A program made the translations under genes and the position numbers. The notes beneath the pieces were generated by a model. The model saw only the letters and a program-made list of their open reading frames with translations, ran no database searches and was not told where the DNA came from. This document shows, in pieces, positions 6,926 to 14,300 of a stretch of DNA of 33,428 nt (positions within the stretch are counted from its first letter, which is position 1; each line of letters opens with the position of its first letter). Source of the DNA: Pseudomonadota bacterium (GTDB taxonomy: Bacteria > Myxococcota_A > UBA9042); NCBI GenBank assembly GCA_005792545.1, contig SXRM01000237.1, positions 1 to 33,428 on the forward strand, in the 5' to 3' direction.

Positions 6926-9676
6926 GTGCTGGGGCGCATCCTTCCTCTGCTGCTGTTGTTGACTGGCTGTACGGGCCTGCTCTACGAAGTGGTGTTGTCG
7001 CGGCTGCTGGCGCTGCACCTGGGCTCGTCCGGCTCGTCGCAGGCCGTGATGTTGGCAACTTTCTTGGGCGGGCTGTCGGCGGGTGCATGGGCGGTCGAGC
7101 GGCCGCTGCGCAAGTTGGTGCTCGCGCTGCCGCGGCCGATCGCAGGTTACGCAGCGCTGGAGGCCTTCATTGGCCTGTGGGCATTGGCACTGCCGACGGT
7201 GTCGTATTACGCGTTCGAGGCCTTTGCCGAGATCGCTCAGGTGCTGCCGCCCGGCGGCTGGGCGGCGACGTTGGCTAAGCTCGGCCTGGCCGCTGCACTG
7301 GCGCTGCCGCTGACGGGGGCCATGGGCGCCACATTGCCGGTGCTGGCGGCGGGCGTGCAGCGCCTGGACCCCGCCCATGGCGTCCAGCTGGTCTCGCGCT
7401 ACTACGTCCTCAATGCGCTGGGCGCTGCCATAGGCGCAGCGGCAACAGGGTTTGTGCTTATCGAGGCGCTTGGCATCGTTCAGCCACTTTACTTGGGTGC
7501 TGGCGTCAACCTGGCTGTCGCGGCGTTTGCCTGGCTACTGAGCCTGCGCGCGCCGGCTTCGCCAGCGGACAACCCGCCGCAAACGGCTACCCAGCCGTCA
7601 GAAAGTGCCGCCGCACCCGCAGCGCCGATCGGTGGCACCGCACCCATGGACCTGGTCGCCGCTGCCTTTGCCACGGGCTTCGTGTCGCTGTGCGCCGAGG
7701 TGCTGTGGACGCGCATTGCGGCGCTGTCGCTGGGCTCGTCGGTGCACTCGTTCGCGTTCATGCTCACCGTGGCGATCGCTGGCATTTCGCTTGGCAGCGC
7801 CTGGTCGGCGCGCGCGGTGCGATCGCGCGATCCCCAGTGGGTGCTGGCCATGAGCCAGGCAGCGGCAGCGGCCGCCACGGCGTTCCTGCTGTTGCGCCTG
7901 GACGCGCTGCCGATCCGGTTGGCAGAGATCCGCCTGGCACTGCATCCGCACCCCGACAACTACGCGGCGTGGCTGTGGCGCGGCAACCTCTACCTGGCCG
8001 CGCACCTGTTGCCGTCGGCCATGGCGCTTGGGGCGTCGTTTCCGGCGTTGCTGGCCAGCGCGCAAGCGCGCGGAGCGGCGATGGACCGCGCGGCGGCACG
8101 CATCCTCGCCAGCAATACCTTGGGCAACCTGCTCGGCGCGCTGGGCTGCGGCTTTGTGGTGATGCCGGCGCTGGGTGTCGAGGTGTCGCTGCTGGTCACG
8201 TTCGTGATTTCGCTGTTGGTAGCGTTGCTGGTGCTGCCACGGCCGTGGCAGGGCCGCTCGCTGCTGACCGTAGCGGGGGTCGGTCTGGCCCTGGGCCCCT
8301 TGCTGCTGGTGGCCGCACCGGATGGCTTCGTGCTGACCCGCGGACTGTTCCGGCTGCGCGATACCAAGCCGCAAGATGTCGTGCGGTTTGTCGAGGCGCG
8401 CCGCAAGCATATCGAGCCGCTCTACCGCCGCGATGGCAAAGACGCGACGATCACGGTCGACAAGTTTTCCAGCGGTTTCCTGAACTTCCGCACCAACGGC
8501 AAGAGCGACGGCGGCACCGGAACCGATGTCATCACCCAGTTGATGCTTGGCCACCTCGGTATCCTGCACCGGCCGCAAGCGACCCACGCATTCACCATTG
8601 GTCTGGGCACGGGCATGACCGCCGCCGCTCTGGCCAGCCGCACGCCGATGCAGGTGCAGGTGGTCGAGCTGAGCCCATCCGTTCTCGAAATCGCACCGAT
8701 TTTCAGCAGCTTCAACGGCGAGATCTGGAAGCACCCGCGCGTCGCCATCACGGTTGCCGATGCCCGCGAGGTGCTGCGCACGCTGCCCGACGGCACGCTG
8801 GACATCGTTGTCAGCGAACCAAGCAACCCCTGGGTCGTCGGCGTGGCCGACCTGTTCACCGCCGACAGCTTTGGTCGCATTCGACAAAAGCTCAAACCAG
8901 ACGGCGTATTGGTGCAGTGGCTGCAGCACTACGAGCTCTCCGAAGACGTGCTGCTTGGGATTCTGTGCACGCTCAACGGCGCCTTCGCCCACACCAAGGT
9001 CTACCGCATGTCGTCTGGCGACCTGGCCCTGGTGGGATCCAACGGTCCGCTCGACGTCGACTTCGCCGCTGCCGACAAGGCCTTTGCCGATCCTGGCGTG
9101 ATCGCACACCTCGACAAGCTGGGCAGGCCTGACGTGGCGCGCAATGTCTTGCAGCTGCTTGCGGGGCAGCTCTGCGGCGACAAGACCGTGCGCAGGGTAT
9201 GCGCGAAATTCGACCAGCCGTTGCGCGAGCTGCATCCCAAAGTCGAATACCTGGCGCCGCGCGACTTTTTTGCGCAGACCTCGGCGCGCAACCTGTCCAC
9301 ACAACTTGATACCCGCCGCGGCGACGACCCGACTCGGCTCGGCGATACCGATGTGATGCGCTATTTGACCGAACGGCCGCTCGACACGCTGGCGCGCCAG
9401 GAACTGCACAAATATTTCATCGAGGTCAATCACCCGTTCGACACCAGCCTGACGGGAGCTACCGGCGACCCGGCCAAGCCGCCCAAAGCGTTGCGCAAGG
9501 CGCTGGACGCCCTGCCGCAATTCTCCACCGCCACCCTCGCGCAAAAATCCAAGGCTTGCAAAGAGCTGCGACGGGACGCCCGCTGGCTGACCGACAACCC
9601 GCACACGATTTTTGGACCGGCCTCGACGGACGCCAACGCGATGACCTGGGTGGCCCACTGCGATACCGTGCCCTGA
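6926..9676 (+). CDS. Fused multi-pass membrane / spermidine synthase-like protein
   Basis: About 916 aa. The N-terminal half is strongly hydrophobic with many transmembrane helices (first one LPLLLLLTGCTGLLYEVVLS), as in the fused MFS/spermidine-synthase family. The C-terminal part has the spermidine-synthase Rossmann fold: GLGTGMTAAAL (about 559-569) for the aminopropyl donor, VELSPSVLEIA, and SEPSNPW (about 630-636), the family's typical active-site region. Polyamine aminopropyl transfer is only inferred, and the substrates of these membrane fusions are largely unknown. The start is uncertain. GTG 6926 has GAGG four bases before it and begins just ahead of the first helix; GTG 6854 would add 24 Arg-rich residues. 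The gene is divergent from the TSP3 gene, and the FAD dehydrogenase follows after 9 bases, so they are probably co-transcribed. Confidence 0.85.
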   Translation: MLGRILPLLLLLTGCTGLLYEVVLSRLLALHLGSSGSSQAVMLATFLGGLSAGAWAVERPLRKLVLALPRPIAGYAALEAFIGLWALALPTVSYYAFEAFAEIAQVLPPGGWAATLAKLGLAAALALPLTGAMGATLPVLAAGVQRLDPAHGVQLVSRYYVLNALGAAIGAAATGFVLIEALGIVQPLYLGAGVNLAVAAFAWLLSLRAPASPADNPPQTATQPSESAAAPAAPIGGTAPMDLVAAAFATGFVSLCAEVLWTRIAALSLGSSVHSFAFMLTVAIAGISLGSAWSARAVRSRDPQWVLAMSQAAAAAATAFLLLRLDALPIRLAEIRLALHPHPDNYAAWLWRGNLYLAAHLLPSAMALGASFPALLASAQARGAAMDRAAARILASNTLGNLLGALGCGFVVMPALGVEVSLLVTFVISLLVALLVLPRPWQGRSLLTVAGVGLALGPLLLVAAPDGFVLTRGLFRLRDTKPQDVVRFVEARRKHIEPLYRRDGKDATITVDKFSSGFLNFRTNGKSDGGTGTDVITQLMLGHLGILHRPQATHAFTIGLGTGMTAAALASRTPMQVQVVELSPSVLEIAPIFSSFNGEIWKHPRVAITVADAREVLRTLPDGTLDIVVSEPSNPWVVGVADLFTADSFGRIRQKLKPDGVLVQWLQHYELSEDVLLGILCTLNGAFAHTKVYRMSSGDLALVGSNGPLDVDFAAADKAFADPGVIAHLDKLGRPDVARNVLQLLAGQLCGDKTVRRVCAKFDQPLRELHPKVEYLAPRDFFAQTSARNLSTQLDTRRGDDPTRLGDTDVMRYLTERPLDTLARQELHKYFIEVNHPFDTSLTGATGDPAKPPKALRKALDALPQFSTATLAQKSKACKELRRDARWLTDNPHTIFGPASTDANAMTWVAHCDTVP

Positions 9677-9685
9677 GCCGCGACC

Positions 9686-11347
9686 ATGCAAACCGTTGAT
9701 GTTGAGCTGCCCATCGTGCGCGGCGGCCCCGCGCCCGAGGCAGATCCGACGCTGCGCGGCGAGGTAGCGCGCGCGCTCGGTATTCCCGAGCACGACCTCG
9801 GTGTTTGCACGGTGCGCCGCCGAGCCATGGATCTGCGCAAACGTCAGCGCCCACTGTGGGTGTTGCGCGTGGACGCGTTTTTGGCCAGCGAGACGCCGCC
9901 GGACGGTTCTTTGCCGCCGGTGATTCGCCCCCAGCGGCTTGCGCACGCGGCGGCGAATTGTCGACCAGTCATCGTCGGCATGGGGCCAGCGGGGCTGTTT
10001 GCAGCGCTCGCGTTTGCCGACGTCGGGATCCGCTGCACGGTCATCGACCGCGGGCAGGCTGTCGAGCCGCGCAGCTTGAAAGTCCGCGACTTGCGGGTGC
10101 ACGGTCGGCTCGATCCCGAGTCCAACCTGTGCTTTGGCGAAGGAGGCGCGGGCACGTATAGCGACGGCAAGCTGTACACGCGCAGCAAGCACCCTTGGGT
10201 ACGGCAGGTCTATGAGCGCCTGGTGGCGCTCGGCGCCGATCGCGATATCCTGGTTGCGGCACACCCGCACATCGGCACCAACTACTTGATTCGCATGCTG
10301 CGAGCACTGCGCCTCGCTCTGTGCGAGGCAGGTCACGATCTGCGCTTCGGTCGGCGCGCGGACGATCTGCTGCTCCGCGACATTGCCGGGACACCGCACG
10401 TTGTTGGGGTGCGCCTCGACGACGGCACCGAATTGCCGGCGACGGCGGTCATCCTGGCGACCGGGCACTCGGCGCGCGACACCTACCGGATGCTCGCCGA
10501 TCGCGGCGTCGCGATGCAGCGGAAGGACTTTGCGATCGGGGCCCGCGTCGAGCATCCACAGGCGCTCATCGACGGCATCCAGCTCGGCGCCTTGGCCGGC
10601 GACGAGACGGTGGGTGCCGCAGAGTACTTTTTGCAGCAAGCCGCGCCGTCGGGTCGAGGCACCTACTCGTTCTGCATGTGCCCGGGCGGCCAGGTGTTGC
10701 CTACGCCGACGCGCGACCAGTGCCTCAACGTCAACGGCATGTCCAATTCCAACCGCGGCTCGGGCTTCGCCAATGCGGCGTGGGTTGCGCAGGTGCGTGC
10801 CGCTGAGTTCTTCTTGCACAAGGCTGGCGATCTCGACGACGACCCCGAATTCGGATCTCACGTGGCGGACGGCGCACTGCTGGGCCTCGCGCTGCAGAAT
10901 CGCCTCGAGTCCGCGTGTTTTGCTGCGGGTGGCCGCGACTACAAAGCGCCAGCGCAGCGGCTCGTCGATTTCGTCGCGGGGCGCCCCAGCGCCGATCTGC
11001 CCGAGCGGTACACCTATCGACCCGGGCTGGTGGCGGGTCGCCTCGACCAGTTGCTGCCCGATCGCCTCACTCGCGATCTGCAAGCCGGCGCTCTGCAGGT
11101 CGAGCGCGCCCAGTTGCGCGGCTGGCTGTCGGTCGACGCGGTGATTCAGGGCGTAGAGACCACGACCAGTTCACCGGTTCGGGTCGTGCGCGGAGCAGAT
11201 CGTCAAAGTGTCAGCCACCCTGGGCTCTATCCGTGCGCCGAGGGCGCAGGCTACGCCGGCGGCATCGTGTCCTCGGCCATTGACGGCCTGGAGGCTGCGC
11301 GCGCCATCATCGAGGCCACGCAAGCGGCCAACGCAAGCAGGGCATAG
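9686..11347 (+). CDS. FAD-dependent dehydrogenase (COG2509-type)
   Basis: A 553-aa flavoprotein with an N-terminal extension of about 90 residues before the dinucleotide-binding motif GMGPAG (about 98-103) and the second-strand acidic end VIDRG. The segment GEGGAGTYSDGKLYTRSK is characteristic of the uncharacterised FAD-dependent dehydrogenase family COG2509. The C-terminal FAD-closing region YPCAEGAGYAGGI is present, followed by SSAIDG. The protein is probably cytoplasmic. The reaction is unknown; relatives are called NAD(P)/FAD-dependent oxidoreductases. It starts 9 bases after the membrane/spermidine-synthase gene in the same direction, which suggests an operon. It converges on the HD-domain gene, with only 7 bases between the two stop codons and no obvious terminator. 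Confidence 0.85.
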   Translation: MQTVDVELPIVRGGPAPEADPTLRGEVARALGIPEHDLGVCTVRRRAMDLRKRQRPLWVLRVDAFLASETPPDGSLPPVIRPQRLAHAAANCRPVIVGMGPAGLFAALAFADVGIRCTVIDRGQAVEPRSLKVRDLRVHGRLDPESNLCFGEGGAGTYSDGKLYTRSKHPWVRQVYERLVALGADRDILVAAHPHIGTNYLIRMLRALRLALCEAGHDLRFGRRADDLLLRDIAGTPHVVGVRLDDGTELPATAVILATGHSARDTYRMLADRGVAMQRKDFAIGARVEHPQALIDGIQLGALAGDETVGAAEYFLQQAAPSGRGTYSFCMCPGGQVLPTPTRDQCLNVNGMSNSNRGSGFANAAWVAQVRAAEFFLHKAGDLDDDPEFGSHVADGALLGLALQNRLESACFAAGGRDYKAPAQRLVDFVAGRPSADLPERYTYRPGLVAGRLDQLLPDRLTRDLQAGALQVERAQLRGWLSVDAVIQGVETTTSSPVRVVRGADRQSVSHPGLYPCAEGAGYAGGIVSSAIDGLEAARAIIEATQAANASRA

Positions 11348-11354
11348 CGCCGAT

Positions 11355-12707
11355 TCAGCGGCGCTGCCACTCGGTTCCCGGCGCGATCGCCAGCAGTTGC
11401 GGCGCGCCCTCGCGCACGGCCTGCCAGTAGTAGTCTGCGTCGCGCTGCGACTCCAGGGCACCCTGTTCGCAGTGCGCTTCCAGCCATTGTTGGATGCGGC
11501 CGAGCCACGGCCCTGCCTGCAGCCCCGTTTGCCCCAGGATGTACGTGCCCAGGCCTTTGGGCAGCGGCGGCACTTTGCTGTCTTCGGCGACGACCTCGGC
11601 GATGTGGCCGGCCAACTGGGTCGTCAGCGTCTGGACTTCGGCCTGGCGACTGCTGCGCTTGGTCGTGTAGTCCGACCGCGAAAAGGCCAGGACGTCGTCG
11701 AGATACTCGCCCATGTCGCGGACCAGACGGCGGACCGCGCTGTCGGTCCAGTTGGCGAGATACGCATTGGCGCGCGCATGGTTGCCGATGACATACACAA
11801 CCCGCCGTGCGATCGCCTCGGGCATATGAAAGCGCCCGGCAACGCCCTCCATCAAGCTCGCGCCCAGTGCCTCGTGGCCGAAAAAGTGGACGCGGCCTTT
11901 TTGCACGCTGCGGGTGTGCACTTTGCCGGTGTCGTGCATCAGCGCCGCCCAGCGCACCACCAGGTTCGGCGGGCACTTCTCAATGACCTGCAGCGTGTGG
12001 TCCCAGATGTCCTTGTGATGCACCGGGCACGACTTGTGGAAGTCGAAGAGCGCGGTCGCCTCCGGCACCAGCAACGGCAAAACGCCGGCCGCATACAGGA
12101 AACGCAGACCGACCGACGCCCGCGTGCCGAGCAGCACTGCACCCAGCGCCTGCTGCCAGCGCGAGCGATCGGCCTGTAGCACCAGCACAGCGTCGCGCTG
12201 AACCGCCCGCACGAGATCGCGATCAGGCACCAGGCCAGTGTGGGCCGCGACGGCTGCGACGTCGATCATGCCCGCCGGATCGTCGCGCCACAGCCCGCGC
12301 GGATCGCCAACGGCTCGCAGCACGCCGTCGCGCCAATCGCGACCCGCGTCGTGCGGGTCCAACCGCTCACCGCTGGCCAGAATCGCGACGGCCAGCGCGC
12401 GCAGCCGGCCCCCGCGCAACGACGCTTCCAAGGCCGTCCGCAGATCTGAGCTGCTGGCGCGAACGATCCGGGCGTTCTGTGGCAATTCGGGCGCGACGCC
12501 TGCCGACAGCCATACCTCGGGCTCGGCCACCACGGCCGGTCGCTCGATGCGCGTGTCCCAACCGGTGGCGGCAGGCACGGCAGGGCCAAACAGCCAACGC
12601 GCAGCCTGCAACCCAGCGATGGCGCCACCAGCGGCGCTCACGGTGCGCCACCACTGCGCTTCGTTCGGCGGCATTGGGTTGGGTTCGGGCGGGATCGGCA
12701 TGGGCAT
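11355..12707 (-). CDS. CCA-adding-enzyme-like protein with degenerate nucleotidyltransferase head and intact HD domain
   Basis: 450 aa. The C-terminal two thirds match the HD-type tRNA nucleotidyltransferase layout: VHHKDIWDHTL (229-239), HDTGK (258-262), FGHEALGASL, WTDSAVRR and a D-rich helix with SRSDYTTKR. The HD residues expected for metal-dependent phosphohydrolase activity are present. The N-terminal head can still be traced (GGAIAG at 27-32, LRAVGDP at 130-136), but the catalytic marks are gone. The GGxVRD loop is GGAIAG, the RRDFT motif reads RGGRLRALA (98-106), and no DxD pair for nucleotidyl transfer is seen. It therefore probably does not add CCA and may keep only phosphodiesterase or phosphatase activity. 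The gene stands alone, divergent from the HxS-peptide gene. ATG 12707 and a second ATG two codons in (12701) are both possible starts. Confidence 0.75.
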   Translation of the reverse strand: MPMPIPPEPNPMPPNEAQWWRTVSAAGGAIAGLQAARWLFGPAVPAATGWDTRIERPAVVAEPEVWLSAGVAPELPQNARIVRASSSDLRTALEASLRGGRLRALAVAILASGERLDPHDAGRDWRDGVLRAVGDPRGLWRDDPAGMIDVAAVAAHTGLVPDRDLVRAVQRDAVLVLQADRSRWQQALGAVLLGTRASVGLRFLYAAGVLPLLVPEATALFDFHKSCPVHHKDIWDHTLQVIEKCPPNLVVRWAALMHDTGKVHTRSVQKGRVHFFGHEALGASLMEGVAGRFHMPEAIARRVVYVIGNHARANAYLANWTDSAVRRLVRDMGEYLDDVLAFSRSDYTTKRSSRQAEVQTLTTQLAGHIAEVVAEDSKVPPLPKGLGTYILGQTGLQAGPWLGRIQQWLEAHCEQGALESQRDADYYWQAVREGAPQLLAIAPGTEWQRR

Positions 12708-12798
12708 CGCAGGCGCGCAGGCGGCGCGGCGGTGGCGGTGTAGCCGCGGCGGGCGGCGCGGTCAAGGGCGCAGCGGCTTGCGGTCCAGCGCCCGCTTG

Positions 12799-12827
12799 TT
12801 GACACGCCCACGGCGCGATGGTACTAG
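12799..12827 (+). promoter_or_regulatory. Candidate strong promoter for the HxS-repeat peptide gene
   Basis: A perfect -35 TTGACA (12799-12804) is followed, after exactly 17 bases, by TACTAG (12822-12827). The -35 and the spacing are ideal; the -10 keeps T1, A2 and A5. The start point would be near 12834, giving an unusually long leader of about 230 bases before the ATG at 13067. Confidence 0.55.
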
Positions 12828-12833
12828 CTCAAT

Positions 12834-13066
12834 TGGGTGCCGGTGTCGCACTGCCCTCCCCCCTGGGCACGAGCGGAACCGTCAGCGTCAATTGCCGCTA
12901 CACCCGTAGCGGTGAATGACGGCGCGGCCGTCAGGCCGCCATCGCGCCCGAACCGACCCCCCCGAAGGCCCAGGCCCAAACCACCTCCAGCTCGCGTGAC
13001 GACTGCGCCAGGAACCCGCCCCGGAATGAAACCGGGAAAAGACCTTGGCAGCGACGAGGGGACCCG
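12834..13066 (+). promoter_or_regulatory. Long structured 5' leader of the HxS-peptide gene, possible riboswitch
   Basis: This gene-free stretch between the promoter and the peptide ATG holds several perfect hairpins: CCGCTAC/GTAGCGG (12895-12912, loop ACCC), GCGGCC/GGCCGC (12924-12939, loop GTCA) and CCCGG/CCGGG near 13020-13036. GCCAGGAACCCGCC at 13007-13020 resembles the B12 box of cobalamin riboswitches (AGCCAGGAGACCTGCC). CGGTGAAT near 12910, followed by CGGCGCGG, also recalls that family's core. The match is partial and the first elements do not line up well, so the riboswitch reading is tentative. The leader ends with a good ribosome-binding site, GAGGGG (13056-13061), five bases before the ATG. 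Confidence 0.35.
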
Positions 13067-13381
13067 ATGAAGAAAACGCTTCCCAAACTCAAGAAGACCG
13101 CAGCCGATTTCCTGTCGCCTGAGGAAGGCGCGATCAGCGAGAAGCAAGAAGCGCGCGTGTCGACCTTCCTGACGCTGTCAGGGAGCGACGGCAGCGTCTT
13201 GCCAACTGGCGACGCCAACATGACGGCCGAGCACTGCAGCCACGGTTCGCACGGCAGCCACGGCTCGCACGGCAGCCACGGCTCGCACGGCAGCCACGGC
13301 TCGCACGGCTCGCACGGCTCGCATGGTTCGCACGGCAGCCACGGCTCGCACGGTAGCCACGGCTCGCACGGTTCCTGGTAG
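13067..13381 (+). CDS. His-Xaa-Ser repeat peptide (HxsA-like; candidate RiPP precursor)
   Basis: 104 aa. Residues 1-55 look like a charged, helix-prone leader (MKKTLPKLKK, then FLSPEEGAISEKQEARVSTF) followed by a Ser/Asp-rich stretch. Residues 56-103 are 16 perfect His-Xaa-Ser triplets, one HCS then fifteen HGS, ending in Trp and stop. No signal peptide is visible. The layout resembles HxsA, the His-Xaa-Ser repeat precursor modified by a pair of radical-SAM enzymes (HxsB/HxsC), but no radical-SAM gene lies in this window. A metal-binding (Ni, Cu, Zn, Co) storage or chaperone peptide is an alternative, since sixteen His would bind metal strongly. The single core Cys (residue 57) could anchor modification or metal. 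A good ribosome-binding site, an upstream promoter and a downstream terminator hairpin support a real, independently transcribed gene. Confidence 0.75.
   Translation: MKKTLPKLKKTAADFLSPEEGAISEKQEARVSTFLTLSGSDGSVLPTGDANMTAEHCSHGSHGSHGSHGSHGSHGSHGSHGSHGSHGSHGSHGSHGSHGSHGSW
13232..13375 (+). repeat. Tandem 9-base / 18-base repeat encoding (His-Xaa-Ser)16
   Basis: Sixteen 9-base units of the form CAC-GGY-TCG or CAC-GGC-AGC (the first has TGC for Gly). Ser codons TCG and AGC alternate through much of the tract, so an 18-base unit is repeated, consistent with growth by slippage or unequal crossing-over of a doubled unit. Units 7-10 use TCG only. Confidence 0.9.
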
Positions 13382-13439
13382 CCGAAACCGAGCGGCGCGT
13401 TTCTGGCGTTCGCGCTTCGGCCGCACTCGTGCGGCAACG

Positions 13440-13465
13440 GGCGCGTTCGTCATTTTTGACGCGCC
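13440..13465. terminator. Hairpin between convergent genes, candidate bidirectional terminator
   Basis: GGCGC pairs with GCGCC, and GTCA pairs with TGAC around a TTTT loop, between the HxS-peptide stop (13381) and the methyltransferase stop (13509). A second perfect hairpin, GCCGCAC/GTGCGGC, lies just upstream at 13420-13435. Neither has a clean trailing T run, so termination is likely but not certain. Confidence 0.5.
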
Positions 13466-13508
13466 AGGCGGCCTGATCGCGCACGCTTTGCCCCGCGCAC
13501 CGTGCTGG

Positions 13509-14174
13509 TCAGCCGGGGTCGCGGCCGCGCCAGGCTTTCATGGTGAACAGGGTGTACGGTATCCAGTAGCCGTCGTGGTGCAGCGTCGTGTCGACGCGGC
13601 TGAACCGCCGCCGCGCTAGCGCGAGGTAGGCATCCGGCGAGCGCACGTGGCGACCGCGATCGCGGCCGATGAGCCAGCGCGCCGCCCGCGATTGCTCCGG
13701 CACCCAGGCGTTGTCATAGGTCAGCACGAAGCCGCCGGGCTTGCACTGTGCCCACGCAACCTCGAACAGGTGCGCGGCCTCACTGTCATCGAGATGGTGC
13801 AGGATGGCGTTGGCCATCACCACGTCGAATCCGCCGGAAGCGATCGGCGCGGCATCGACCCGTTGGGCTGTGAACTGGCCGCGCCCGGCAAACCGTCGGC
13901 GGGCATACGCCACGTAGCGCGGGTTGACGTCGAAACCGTGGTAGACGACGCCATCGGGCAAGAAGCGCAGCATGGTGCCCGGGCCGCAGCCGATGTCGAG
14001 AATCGACAGCCCGGCGCGCGGTTGCAGCAGGTTGGCGATGTACCACCGGCGCCAACGGTCGCCGCCAATTGCGGTCTGGAAGGCGTCGTAGGCCTGTGGC
14101 AGTGTCAGCAGGGCTCGAAAGCCAGAATCGTCGTGGGCAGGCATGGTTGGCCAGCGCGCGAAGGCGCCCGGCAA
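13509..14174 (-). CDS. Class I SAM-dependent methyltransferase
   Basis: 221 aa. Motif I is ILDIGCGPGTMLRFL (about residues 58-72), followed by the acidic end of strand 2 (FDVNPRYV), DVVMANAILHHLDD as motif IV with the post-motif hairpin, and the motif V/VI region (CKPGGFVLTYDN). This is the Methyltransf_11/25 type of small-molecule or lipid methyltransferase; the substrate is unknown. The Asn after VLTYD and the LHHL element are common in ubiquinone/menaquinone-like and glycolipid enzymes, but nothing here fixes the role. A Met at residue 11 (14144) is an alternative start. It converges on the HxS-peptide gene, so a role in modifying that peptide is possible but unsupported. Confidence 0.85.
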   Translation of the reverse strand: MPGAFARWPTMPAHDDSGFRALLTLPQAYDAFQTAIGGDRWRRWYIANLLQPRAGLSILDIGCGPGTMLRFLPDGVVYHGFDVNPRYVAYARRRFAGRGQFTAQRVDAAPIASGGFDVVMANAILHHLDDSEAAHLFEVAWAQCKPGGFVLTYDNAWVPEQSRAARWLIGRDRGRHVRSPDAYLALARRRFSRVDTTLHHDGYWIPYTLFTMKAWRGRDPG

Positions 14175-14300
14175 TGCTAGCGCGGCGTGCGTGATCCGTC
14201 ATGTCGCCAATCCATACTATGCCGATAGACTTTCTTGCATTCAGCGGCCGCCATTGCTACGGTGCCGGCTGCCGCAAGACCTGGCGGCGCACGAACCGTC

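Noticed and set aside
6763-6939. Longer start of the TSP3 protein at 6939
   Set aside because: The extra 59 residues are Arg/Pro-rich, would hide the signal peptide and overlap the divergent gene's 5' region.
7598-11083. A 1161-codon minus-strand open frame opposite the spermidine-synthase and FAD genes
   Set aside because: It lies fully antisense to two clear genes, is Arg/Gln/His-rich and shows no domain; it is a GC-driven shadow.
12820-12900. tRNA-like D-arm string TAGCTCAATTGG
   Set aside because: No TPsiC arm (GGTTCGA) or acceptor pairing follows, so it is not a tRNA.
12819-12920. A 33-codon open frame starting ATGGTACTAG upstream of the HxS gene
   Set aside because: Its ATG lies inside the predicted promoter, it has no ribosome-binding site and no recognisable product.
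13232-13375. CRISPR or non-coding microsatellite
   Set aside because: Units are directly adjacent without spacers and stay in frame as His-Xaa-Ser codons.
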